The position numbers and the translations under genes are program-made. From NCBI GenBank assembly GCA_003070825.1, contig QBLP01000130.1, positions 1 through 5,653 on the forward strand: a DNA stretch of 5,653 bases. The letters run 5' to 3'. Shown in pieces: positions 1-5,653 of the stretch (position 1 is the stretch's first letter; each line of letters opens with the position of its first letter). Origin of the DNA: Halanaerobium sp. (lineage in GTDB: Bacteria; Bacillota; Halanaerobiia; Halanaerobiales; Halanaerobiaceae). The notes beneath the pieces were generated by a model. It had not been told where the DNA came from and searched no databases. It was given only the letters and a program-made list of their open reading frames with translations.

Positions 1-310
1 TTTTATTGATATTTATAAGATGATTGGCTTTATGAACTTTTCTAACTATATCAAAAAATTACTGCAGTATATAAAAGACTTTGAAAAGATTAGAGACCAA
101 ATTTATTATATTAATGAAAGTAAATATGGGCTTATTTTAAAAAAAGAAGCAGATTTATCAATCTTTCTTAGTCAATTTGTAGAATACATGGATCATGCTG
201 TTGAGTTTAATCAGATTTCTATTTTTAATGATATCAGTCTGGGGATTACAGCTTATCCTGAACAGAGTCAGATAGCAGATGAGCTTATTGATCAGGCCTT
301 TATATCTCTG

Positions 311-334
311 GAAAAAGCAGCTACCAAAAAACTT
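311..334 (+). other. Site of the minus-one frame change between GGDEF and EAL halves
   Basis: Upstream homology runs in the frame of position 2, downstream in the frame of position 1, as if one base were missing. Two A runs (312-316 and 326-331) lie inside the interval and are natural places for base loss, polymerase slippage or a sequencing error. Joining the frames at 319 gives AFISLEKA followed by SYQKTSVLWQY, which keeps the normal spacing of the last GGDEF helix and strand. The exact base cannot be fixed from this sequence alone. Confidence 0.75.
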
Positions 335-591
335 CAGTACTGTGGCAGTATCAGGAGCAGGACAGCAGCTTTAAAGAGAGTAATATTGGATTATTAGCTG
401 ATATTAATAAATCAATCTTAAATGATGATTTTGAACTTTATTATCAGCCAAAGGTAAATCTGCTTGACAAAAGTGTAGAAACATTTGAGGCCCTAATCAG
501 ATGGAATCATCCAGAGAGAGGCTTTATCTCACCTGCTGAATTTATTCCTCTAGTTGAGCAGAGCAGTCTGATTGAACCACTGACTGAATGG

Positions 592-1179
592 GTGGTCAAA
601 AGGGCTTTAAATGACATTAATAAGTTTAACCAGAAAAATGAAGATGAAAAATATTCAATTGCAGTCAATATTTCTGCCCGAAATCTGCAGCATCCAAACT
701 TTGCAGAAAGCTTAATTCAAAATTTGGAGTTTTTTAATATCAATCCAGAAAGATTAAGCCTTGAAATAACAGAGACAGATTTGATTTTAGAAATTAAAGA
801 AAATATCAAAAAGCTAAAAAAGCTTAAGGCAAAGGGAATCAAGATTTATCTTGATGATTTTGGCAAGGGTTATTCATCTTTAAAATACCTAAAAGAACTG
901 CCGGTGGATTATTTGAAAATAGACCGGTATTTTATTAAAAACATTGGTCTGGAAAAATCTACAGAAAATATTATTCATTCAATTATAAATATGGCCCACG
1001 CTCTTAATTTAAAAGTAGTTGCAGAGGGAGTAGAAAAAAAGGAGCAGCTTGAATTTTTGCAGGAACTGGACTGTGATTATGCTCAGGGTTATTATTTTGC
1101 CAGACCGGATACTAAAGAAAATATTATAAAAAAGCTGGCAGAAGAAGATAAATATATTTTAAACAGTATTGATAATTAA
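592..1179 (+). CDS. EAL domain fragment (3' part of the frameshifted gene)
   Basis: This is the piece an automatic caller would report, from a GTG at 592 to TAA at 1177-1179 (195 codons). It is probably not a natural protein. The EAL domain clearly extends upstream in the same frame, through AEFIPLVEQSSLIEPLTEW back to the EAL motif at 487-495 and YYQPKV. The GTG codes for an internal valine and has no good ribosome binding site in front of it. The frame is open upstream to 292 but holds no ATG, GTG or TTG before 592, so the EAL half has no start of its own. A product starting at 592 would lack the catalytic glutamate of the EAL motif and should be inactive as a phosphodiesterase. Confidence 0.6.
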   Translation: MVKRALNDINKFNQKNEDEKYSIAVNISARNLQHPNFAESLIQNLEFFNINPERLSLEITETDLILEIKENIKKLKKLKAKGIKIYLDDFGKGYSSLKYLKELPVDYLKIDRYFIKNIGLEKSTENIIHSIINMAHALNLKVVAEGVEKKEQLEFLQELDCDYAQGYYFARPDTKENIIKKLAEEDKYILNSIDN

Positions 1180-1188
1180 TTTATTTTG

Positions 1189-1195
1189 AAAGGAG
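1189..1195 (+). promoter_or_regulatory. Ribosome binding site of the GNAT gene
   Basis: AAAGGAG lies 12 bases before the ATG at 1208, a slightly long spacing. It sits in the 28-base gap after the EAL stop codon. No promoter can be made out in so short a gap, so the GNAT gene is probably read from further upstream. Confidence 0.7.
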
Positions 1196-1207
1196 AACTA
1201 AAGCAGG

Positions 1208-1726
1208 ATGAACTTTGTTAGAGCAGAAATCGAAGAAATACCGGAGATCATGAAGATTATTAAAGCTGCCCAGAAATATTTAAAAGAACAGGGGATAGAC
1301 CAGTGGCAGAATAATTATCCCAATCCGGAGACTTTAAAAAAGGATATTGAAGCTGGAAATTCCTATATAATTAAAAAAGAAGGAAAAATAATTGCTGTCG
1401 CAGCAGTTATCTTTGGTGAAGATCCAACCTATAATTTAATTGAGGAGGGAAGCTGGCTGGCAGATGGTTTATATGGAGTAATCCACCGGGCAGCAGTAGC
1501 ACCTGAGTATAAAGGCCAGGGAATTATTTCAATTATCTACAGAAAAACATTCAAAATGGGAGCTAATCTTGGAGCAGACAGCATCCGGATCGATACTCAC
1601 CAGGATAATCTTGCCATGCGGCGGGCGATTGAAAAAGCAGGTTTTAACTACTGCGGCATTATTTATACTAAAGATGGAAGTCCAAGACTGGCCTACGAAA
1701 AATTAATTCAAGAAGGGAGCAATTAA
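1208..1726 (+). CDS. GNAT family N-acetyltransferase
   Basis: A 172-residue protein with the single-domain GNAT fold, expected to move an acetyl group from acetyl-CoA to an amine in the cytoplasm; the substrate is unknown. Residues 1-60 form the N-terminal strand and helices, with a WQ-N-YP stretch near 33-38. Motif A is at about 91-111 (VIHRAAVAPEYKGQGI), where the KGQGI loop binds the pyrophosphate of CoA. Motif B is at 131-150, with D133-N134 followed by AMRRAIEKAGF, the usual pattern before the last strands. The length is normal for the family. The ATG at 1208 is chosen because it follows an AAAGGAG site and begins the domain directly. The stop overlaps the fbp start by one base (TAATG), so the two are likely co-translated. 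This neighbour does not by itself reveal the substrate; a metabolite or protein acetyltransferase are both possible. Confidence 0.9.
   Translation: MNFVRAEIEEIPEIMKIIKAAQKYLKEQGIDQWQNNYPNPETLKKDIEAGNSYIIKKEGKIIAVAAVIFGEDPTYNLIEEGSWLADGLYGVIHRAAVAPEYKGQGIISIIYRKTFKMGANLGADSIRIDTHQDNLAMRRAIEKAGFNYCGIIYTKDGSPRLAYEKLIQEGSN
1713..1719 (+). promoter_or_regulatory. Ribosome binding site of fbp, inside the GNAT gene
   Basis: AAGGGAG sits 6 bases before the ATG at 1726 and within the last codons of the GNAT gene. Together with the TAATG overlap it supports the chosen fbp start and points to translational coupling. Confidence 0.75.
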
Positions 1727-3681
1727 TGAAAGATCTGAAGTATTTAGAGCTTTTAGCAGAACAGTTTCCTAATATACCTGCAGTTAGCACAGAAATTATT
1801 AACCTCAAAGCGATTTTAAATCTACCTAAAAGTACAGAACATTTTTTAACCGATTTACACGGAGAAGCTGAGGCATTTAAGTATATGTTAAAAACCGCCT
1901 CCGGAGTAATTGAGTATAAGATAGATCAGATATTTTCAGATAAGCTGACTGATACCGAAAAAAGAGAGCTGGCAACTCTAATTTTTTATCCAAAATCAAA
2001 GATGAAGGAGCTGCACGAAAGGGGAGGTATTCCTCCAGAATGGTACAAGGAAGCCCTGGATTATATGGTCAGAATTTCGCAGGAAGTTTCCTCAATTTAT
2101 ACCCGCTCCAAGGTGAGGAAGGCTTTACCGGAAAAGTTTGCCTATATTATTGAAGAGCTGCTGCACATTAAAGAAGGAGATCCAAATAAAAAGGATTATA
2201 AGGATCAGATTTTAACCACGATTATTGAAATAGAGCAGGCTGAGAATTTTATTATTTCACTTTCCGAGCTGATTCAATCTTTTGCAGTGGATAAGCTGCA
2301 TATAATTGGAGATATTTTTGATCGGGGACCGGCACCGGATGTAATCATGAATGTACTTAAAAACCATCATAATGTTGATATCCAGTGGGGTAACCACGAT
2401 ATTCTCTGGATGGGAGCAGCTCTCGGTCAGAAAGCTTTAATTGCTACTGCCTTAAGAATTGCTCTCCGCTACGGTAACCTTGAGTTTTTAGAAGAGGGTT
2501 ATGGAATTAATATGAGGCCCCTGGCCAGGTTCGCCATGAACCACTATCAGGAGCCTGATTCTGAAATTTTTGAACCAAAGTTAATCGAAAGAGAGCTTGA
2601 TCAGGATGAAATAAAGATAATGACCCAGATGCATAAGGCAATTGCTGTGATTCAGTTTAAGCTGGAGGGGCAGCTGATCAAAAAGCGGCCGGAGTTTAAA
2701 ATGAATGAGGCACTCTACCTGGAAAAAATAGATTATGAAAAGGGAACAATTTCTCTGGCGGATGCTGAATATAAATTAACAGACTCCCATTTTCCCACCG
2801 TTGATCCTCTGGATCCCTACCGTCTGAGCGGCTGGGAAGAAGAAGTTATTGAACAGCTCAGTTATTCCTTTAAAAATAATGATCGTTTAAAGGAAGATAT
2901 CCGTTTTCTTTTTAATAACGGCAATATGTACAGAAAATACAACGGCAATTTACTTTTTCACGGCTGTCTGCCGATGACTGAAGCTGGAGATTTTTCGACA
3001 ATCGAAGTTGAGGGAAAAGAATATAGCGGCAAAAAGTTAATGGATTTTTTTGATGATGTAATCAGGCGCAGTTATTCCAAACCAGACAGTGAAGGCGGCT
3101 ATAAAGACTGGCTCTGGTATCTCTGGCGGGGAGAGTTATCTCCACTTTTTGGTAAAGAAAAGATGACAACCTTTTTGCGCTATTTTACCGATGAGGACCA
3201 GCCTGAGCTCTACCGGGAGAAGAAAAACCCCTACTATCAGGCCCGGGAAAATGAATATGTCTGCAAAAAAATTCTGACTGAATTTGGTCTTGATCCGGAA
3301 AGCGGCCACATTATTAATGGTCACACCCCGGTGGCTGAGAAAAAGGGAGAAAGTCCAATTAAGGGCAACGGCAGGCTTTTAGTGATTGATGGAGGTATTT
3401 CTGCAGCTTACCACGAAAAAACAGGTATTGCAGGCTATACCCTAACTTACAGCAATACTAAAATGCGTCTGATATCTCACGAACCTTTTATCAGCAAAAA
3501 AAATGCCCTGCATAAAGACAGCAGGGACACAATTTCGGCAACTGAAGTTTTAAAATTTGAAAGACCACAGAAAATTGCCGATACAGATATCGGTAAAAAA
3601 TTGAACGAAGATGTAGAGCACCTAATGCAGCTGCTTACGGCCTATCAGGATGGAATAATTAAAGAAAAATATCCTGGCTAA
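1726..3681 (+). CDS. fbp: Fructose-1,6-bisphosphatase, class III
   Basis: A 651-residue cytoplasmic enzyme of gluconeogenesis that hydrolyses fructose-1,6-bisphosphate to fructose-6-phosphate and phosphate. Class III enzymes (the Bacillus type) belong to the calcineurin-like metallophosphatases and are unrelated in sequence to the class I and II enzymes. The metal-site motifs appear in order: TDLHGE (D43, H45), GDIFDRG (D196, D199, R200), WGNHD (N223, H224), LFHGCLP (H412), and NGHTPV (H533) followed by VIDGGIS (D555). The length is as expected for the class (roughly 640-670) and the start and end look complete. Residues 60-190 are a helical insertion between the first two metal motifs, also normal for this class. 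The gene follows the GNAT gene with a one-base overlap and ends 62 bases before the convergent lipA stop. No frame damage is seen. Bacillus class III enzymes are controlled by metabolites such as phosphoenolpyruvate and AMP; nothing in this DNA shows separate transcriptional control. Confidence 0.96.
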   Translation: MKDLKYLELLAEQFPNIPAVSTEIINLKAILNLPKSTEHFLTDLHGEAEAFKYMLKTASGVIEYKIDQIFSDKLTDTEKRELATLIFYPKSKMKELHERGGIPPEWYKEALDYMVRISQEVSSIYTRSKVRKALPEKFAYIIEELLHIKEGDPNKKDYKDQILTTIIEIEQAENFIISLSELIQSFAVDKLHIIGDIFDRGPAPDVIMNVLKNHHNVDIQWGNHDILWMGAALGQKALIATALRIALRYGNLEFLEEGYGINMRPLARFAMNHYQEPDSEIFEPKLIERELDQDEIKIMTQMHKAIAVIQFKLEGQLIKKRPEFKMNEALYLEKIDYEKGTISLADAEYKLTDSHFPTVDPLDPYRLSGWEEEVIEQLSYSFKNNDRLKEDIRFLFNNGNMYRKYNGNLLFHGCLPMTEAGDFSTIEVEGKEYSGKKLMDFFDDVIRRSYSKPDSEGGYKDWLWYLWRGELSPLFGKEKMTTFLRYFTDEDQPELYREKKNPYYQARENEYVCKKILTEFGLDPESGHIINGHTPVAEKKGESPIKGNGRLLVIDGGISAAYHEKTGIAGYTLTYSNTKMRLISHEPFISKKNALHKDSRDTISATEVLKFERPQKIADTDIGKKLNEDVEHLMQLLTAYQDGIIKEKYPG

Positions 3682-3743
3682 AATCTTTTCTAATTTAAAA
3701 AGCAGCTTATTTTATTTAATATATCAGCTAAAGAATTAAAAAT

Positions 3744-4610
3744 TTAAGAATTCAATTCCTGATAAGTTTCTTCAGCTAAATAAGAGCTTCGAACATGGGG
3801 GCCGGAGGAGACGGATTTAAATCCGAGGGCAAGAGCTTTTTCTTTGAGTTCTGCAAACTTCTCCGGTCTGATATATTCTGCCACCTCAATATTTTCATTT
3901 GTCGGCTGCAGATACTGGCCCATAGTTAAAATTTCAACTCCAGCCTGCAGTAGATCCTTCCAGACTGCGTTGAGTTCTTCTTCACTTTCTCCAAGTCCGA
4001 GCATCATTCCAGATTTTATTAGAATATCGGGATCACTCGCTGCCACTTTATTTAAAACAGCAAGTGACTGCTGATAATCAGCCTGAGGGCGTACCTTTTC
4101 GTAAAGTGAGGGTACAGTTTCTACATTGTGATTAAAAATTTCTGGTCTGGCCTTAATAATCTTTTCTAAAGCAGCCTGATCATTATTAAAATCAGGTGTC
4201 AGTACTTCCACCGAAACCTCCGGACGCCTTTCTCGAATGGCATTAATAACCCTCACAAACTGTTCTGCTCCACCGTCTTCAAGATCATCACGAGTCACTG
4301 AAGTAATGACAGCGTGTTTCAACTTTAATTTCTCGACAGCTTCAGCCACTCTGACTGCTTCCTCAGGTTCAACTGCTTCCGGTCTGTGGTGAGTAACCGA
4401 ACAGAAGCGGCAGTTGCGGGTACAGTACTGACCTAAGATCATAAAGGTCGCTGTTTTTTTGCTGTAGCACTCTCCAATATTGGGACAGCGGGCACTCTGA
4501 CAGACTGTATTAAGTTCTAAATTTTTGAGCATATTACGGGTGGCCAGCATCCCTTTCTGCAGGGGATCTTTATTTCTAAGCCATTTTGGTAATCTTTTTC
4601 TTTTTGACAT
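3744..4610 (-). CDS. lipA: Lipoyl synthase (radical SAM)
   Basis: A 288-residue enzyme that inserts two sulfur atoms at C6 and C8 of an octanoyl group already bound to a lipoyl-domain protein, using two S-adenosylmethionines. The auxiliary 4Fe-4S cluster motif CX4CX5C is at C37, C42 and C48 (VCQSARCPNIGEC). The radical SAM motif CX3CX2C is at C63, C67 and C70 (CTRNCRFC). The C-terminal RSSY motif, whose serine binds the auxiliary cluster that is consumed as sulfur donor, is at 274-277. VTRDDLEDGGAEQF at 105-118 and the GLGE loop near 205-208 are also typical. The length is normal and all key residues are present. The ATG at 4610 is supported by AAAAGGAG 8 bases upstream. That site abuts the end of lipM, so lipA is translated from the lipM transcript right after it. 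Confidence 0.97.
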   Translation of the reverse strand: MSKRKRLPKWLRNKDPLQKGMLATRNMLKNLELNTVCQSARCPNIGECYSKKTATFMILGQYCTRNCRFCSVTHHRPEAVEPEEAVRVAEAVEKLKLKHAVITSVTRDDLEDGGAEQFVRVINAIRERRPEVSVEVLTPDFNNDQAALEKIIKARPEIFNHNVETVPSLYEKVRPQADYQQSLAVLNKVAASDPDILIKSGMMLGLGESEEELNAVWKDLLQAGVEILTMGQYLQPTNENIEVAEYIRPEKFAELKEKALALGFKSVSSGPHVRSSYLAEETYQELNS

Positions 4611-4618
4611 TTTATCTT

Positions 4619-4625
4619 CTCCTTT
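4619..4625 (-). promoter_or_regulatory. Ribosome binding site of lipA, against the lipM stop codon
   Basis: Read on the minus strand, AAAGGAG ends 8 bases before the lipA ATG and directly follows the lipM stop TAA (4628-4626). The close packing, with no room for a promoter, shows that lipM and lipA form one operon. Confidence 0.8.
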
Positions 4626-5444
4626 TTAGCGTTTAAAATTCCAGTTTTGATTTTGATATTTGTTTTTGGCCAGCTCACGGGCCAGTTCAATCTCACTTTC
4701 AGTTAAAGAAGCTTTTTCTAAATTTATATTAAATTTTTCTGCCAGGCCTGAGCTCAGAGCCTTAATCAGTTCCTCTTTATCAACTTTAGAGCCCGATCTT
4801 TTAAGGTTGGTAGATTTAGCCTTAAAGATGCGGCGGGATTTTTTTCTCATTTCAGCTGAATTGTAGTTTAAAAGTTCAAAAATTTTTTCGCTGGAATCAT
4901 CCAAAGGCAGGGATCCGTGCTGGAGAATAGTGTTTTCTTTTCTCCGCTGGGCACTTCCAATCAGCTTCTTTTTATTAAGAATAACCTCATACCAGGATGG
5001 GGCGTCAAAACAGGCAGCAGAATGACCGCGCGGAGCCTTTTTGCCTCTCTCAACCGCTTTCAGCTCTGCCGCAATCCCCAGCTGATTTAAGCCGGCAACA
5101 AGTCCACTGCTGATCTGCTGGTAACTTTTTTCTATAGAATCTGCCAGTAAATTATAATCTTCTCTAATTATAATGCTGTAGGTAAGTTCCCGATCATGTA
5201 AAATTGCCCGACCACCAGTTAAACGCCGAACAAGATCAATTCCCTCCTGCTGACACTTCTCAAAATCAACCTCTTTTTTAGCCTGCTGAAAATAGCCGAG
5301 GGAAAGAGCCGCCGGCTGCCAGCCATAAAAACGCAGAGTAGGAGGAGTATCACCCTGACTGTGAATTTTCATAATGGCTTCATCAACTGCCATATTATAG
5401 TAGGCATCATTTTCAGCTTCAATTATTAACCGCCATTTAAGCAA
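4626..5444 (-). CDS. lipM: Octanoyl-[acyl carrier protein]:protein octanoyltransferase LipM
   Basis: A 272-residue member of the LplA/LipB/LipM cofactor transferase fold. It takes octanoate from octanoyl-ACP and attaches it to a lysine of a lipoyl-domain protein; in Bacillus subtilis the acceptor is GcvH. Visible signatures, numbered from the TTG start: RFYGWQPAALSLGYFQ near 38-53; RRLTGGRAILHD at 73-84, the substrate-binding loop; ACFDAPSWYEV, with the probable acyl-carrying cysteine C145 in the place of Cys150 of B. subtilis LipM; a lysine-rich stretch then GSAQRR at 163-168; ILQHGSLPL at 173-181; and a C-terminal WNFKR like the WNYKR of the Bacillus protein as I recall it. These favour LipM over lipoate ligase LplA and over LipL. 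The start is TTG at 5444, with GGAGG 7 bases upstream. A TTG at 5468 is also in frame, but starting there would place the ribosome binding site inside the gene. First gene of the lipM-lipA operon. Confidence 0.92.
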   Translation of the reverse strand: MLKWRLIIEAENDAYYNMAVDEAIMKIHSQGDTPPTLRFYGWQPAALSLGYFQQAKKEVDFEKCQQEGIDLVRRLTGGRAILHDRELTYSIIIREDYNLLADSIEKSYQQISSGLVAGLNQLGIAAELKAVERGKKAPRGHSAACFDAPSWYEVILNKKKLIGSAQRRKENTILQHGSLPLDDSSEKIFELLNYNSAEMRKKSRRIFKAKSTNLKRSGSKVDKEELIKALSSGLAEKFNINLEKASLTESEIELARELAKNKYQNQNWNFKR

Positions 5445-5450
5445 AATTAT

Positions 5451-5457
5451 CCCTCCA
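5451..5457 (-). promoter_or_regulatory. Ribosome binding site of lipM; decides a TTG start
   Basis: On the minus strand TGGAGGG lies 6 bases (counted from its last G) before the TTG at 5444-5442. It is the only strong site here and picks this TTG over the in-frame TTG at 5468. The protein homology also begins just after it (LKWRLI). Confidence 0.8.
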
Positions 5458-5480
5458 GTATAAATCAAAATCTTAAATAA

Positions 5481-5536
5481 TTTCTCTATATAATATATTC
5501 TATTTAAAAGATATAGGTCCTTTTTTTATTTTACAA
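5481..5536 (-). promoter_or_regulatory. AT-rich probable promoter region of the lipM-lipA operon
   Basis: The stretch before lipM is almost all A and T. On the minus strand several -10-like hexamers occur: TATATT at 5497-5492, TATTAT at 5495-5490 and TATATC at 5515-5510. A -35-like TTGTAA stands at 5536-5531, but its spacing to TATATC is only 15 bases and no pair is close to ideal. The operon must start somewhere upstream of 5444 and this is the best area visible; the exact promoter is not resolved. Confidence 0.35.
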
Positions 5537-5539
5537 GTC

Positions 5540-5644
5540 CATGCACCGGGAACTTGTCAGTTTATGTAGATATATCGCGAAAAAGCCTGATTTTTAGCTG
5601 TTTTCGCTACAATTCGACAAAAAGCGGGTGGTTCACGGTGCATG
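5540..5644. repeat. Structured 105-base imperfect palindrome with 14-base inverted ends
   Basis: The ends CATGCACCGGGAAC (5540-5553) and GTTCACGGTGCATG (5631-5644) are inverted repeats matching at 13 of 14 positions. Inside are further paired segments in nested order: TTGTC 5554-5558 with GACAA 5616-5620, TGTAG 5565-5569 with CTACA 5607-5611, and a hairpin GCGAAAAAGC (5577-5586) with GCT-G-TTTTCGC (5597-5607), 10 pairs with one bulged base and a 10-base loop. There is no open frame of note. It could be a small non-autonomous mobile element (MITE-like), an insertion sequence end, or a structured RNA or operator upstream of lipM. No direct target repeat is seen at its borders, and the gene to the right lies outside the window. 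Confidence 0.6.
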
Positions 5645-5653
5645 TAAATACAT

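Larger units (their letters stand above)
2..1179 (+). pseudogene. Degenerate GGDEF-EAL protein, split by a frameshift; 5' end outside window
   Basis: One gene, read in two frames. The first half (2-397, stop TAG at 395-397) is the C-terminal part of a GGDEF domain. It ends with ISLGITAYPE and an ADxALYxAK-like helix (AFISLEKA), but the GGDEF signature is replaced by NESKY, so cyclase activity is not expected. From about 320 the homology continues one base back, in the frame that runs to 1179, as a full EAL domain: YYQPKV, then EAL at 487-495. Likely metal and catalytic residues are all present: E487, N667, E763, D853 and D856 (DDFGKGYSSL), K916, E1024 (AEGVE), Q1084 (QGYYFARP). The numbers are first bases of the codons. 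Known family role: hydrolysis of cyclic-di-GMP to pGpG, with a degenerate GGDEF domain often acting as a regulatory GTP sensor. The inference is a c-di-GMP phosphodiesterase gene that is either genuinely broken or shows a base-calling error. The N-terminal sensor part is not visible. Confidence 0.85.

Noticed and set aside
310..332. Programmed minus-one ribosomal frameshift at the A runs
   Set aside because: Neither run forms the usual X XXY YYZ heptamer in the incoming frame: G GAA AAA and C AAA AAA both give a P-site mismatch after slipping, and no clear stimulatory stem was noticed after them. A mutation, transcriptional slippage or sequencing error is simpler.
592..594. GTG at 592 as the true start of an independent EAL protein
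   Set aside because: The EAL domain, including its signature glutamate, continues upstream in the same frame, and there is no ribosome binding site in front of this GTG.
3136..3324. Minus-strand open frame inside fbp
   Set aside because: It lies wholly opposite strongly conserved fbp coding sequence and shows no recognisable domain; a shadow of fbp.
3844..4074. Plus-strand open frame opposite lipA (and a similar one at 4660-4866 opposite lipM)
   Set aside because: Both lie antisense to well-conserved enzymes, are rich in serine as expected from reversed coding sequence, and have no domain of their own.
4626..5444. Lipoate-protein ligase A (LplA) instead of LipM
   Set aside because: The ACFDAPSWYE cysteine motif, ILQHGS and the WNFKR end fit LipM. 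LplA lacks this cysteine and usually carries an extra C-terminal domain.
5621..5640. T-box-like sequence (GGGTGGT) at the right end
   Set aside because: Only seven bases match the T-box core. The following bases differ, and the segment pairs with the far arm of the palindrome instead of forming an antiterminator followed by a terminator.
5642..5653. Short palindrome ATGTA-AA-TACAT at the window edge as an operator
   Set aside because: Five-base arms in AT-rich DNA are expected by chance, and the context to the right is missing.

Overview
The window looks like the chromosome of a low-GC Firmicute, most likely an anaerobe of the Halanaerobiales type. That placement is an inference from the AT-rich codon use (AAA, ATT, AGA, TTA), the strong AAAGGAG-type ribosome binding sites, the class III fructose-bisphosphatase and the Firmicute-type octanoyltransferase LipM. 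No sequence search was possible. Most of the window is ordinary housekeeping sequence. The two parts that deserve attention are a broken signalling gene at the left end and a structured non-coding element at the right end.

Plus strand, 1-3681: three genes in a row. The first enters from outside the window and is a degenerate GGDEF domain followed by a complete EAL (cyclic-di-GMP phosphodiesterase) domain. A frame change of minus one base near 311-334 splits the two halves. After a 28-base gap comes a GNAT acetyltransferase, whose stop codon overlaps by one base with the start of a class III fructose-1,6-bisphosphatase gene (fbp). GNAT and fbp are probably one transcription unit and translationally coupled; the EAL gene may be the first member.

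Minus strand, 3744-5444: a tight two-gene operon, lipM then lipA. LipM moves an octanoyl group from acyl carrier protein to a lipoyl-domain protein (in Bacillus, the glycine cleavage protein GcvH). LipA, a radical SAM enzyme, then inserts two sulfurs to make lipoyl. Together they give a complete de novo lipoylation route for at least GcvH. The ribosome binding site of lipA lies against the stop codon of lipM. The two gene groups converge at 3682-3743, where no convincing terminator is seen.

Right end, 5445-5653: no gene. It holds the lipM ribosome binding site, a very AT-rich probable promoter area, and at 5540-5644 a 105-base imperfect palindrome. Its 14-base ends match at 13 of 14 positions and it contains an internal hairpin. 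It resembles a small mobile element or a structured regulatory region and is the least explained part of the window.
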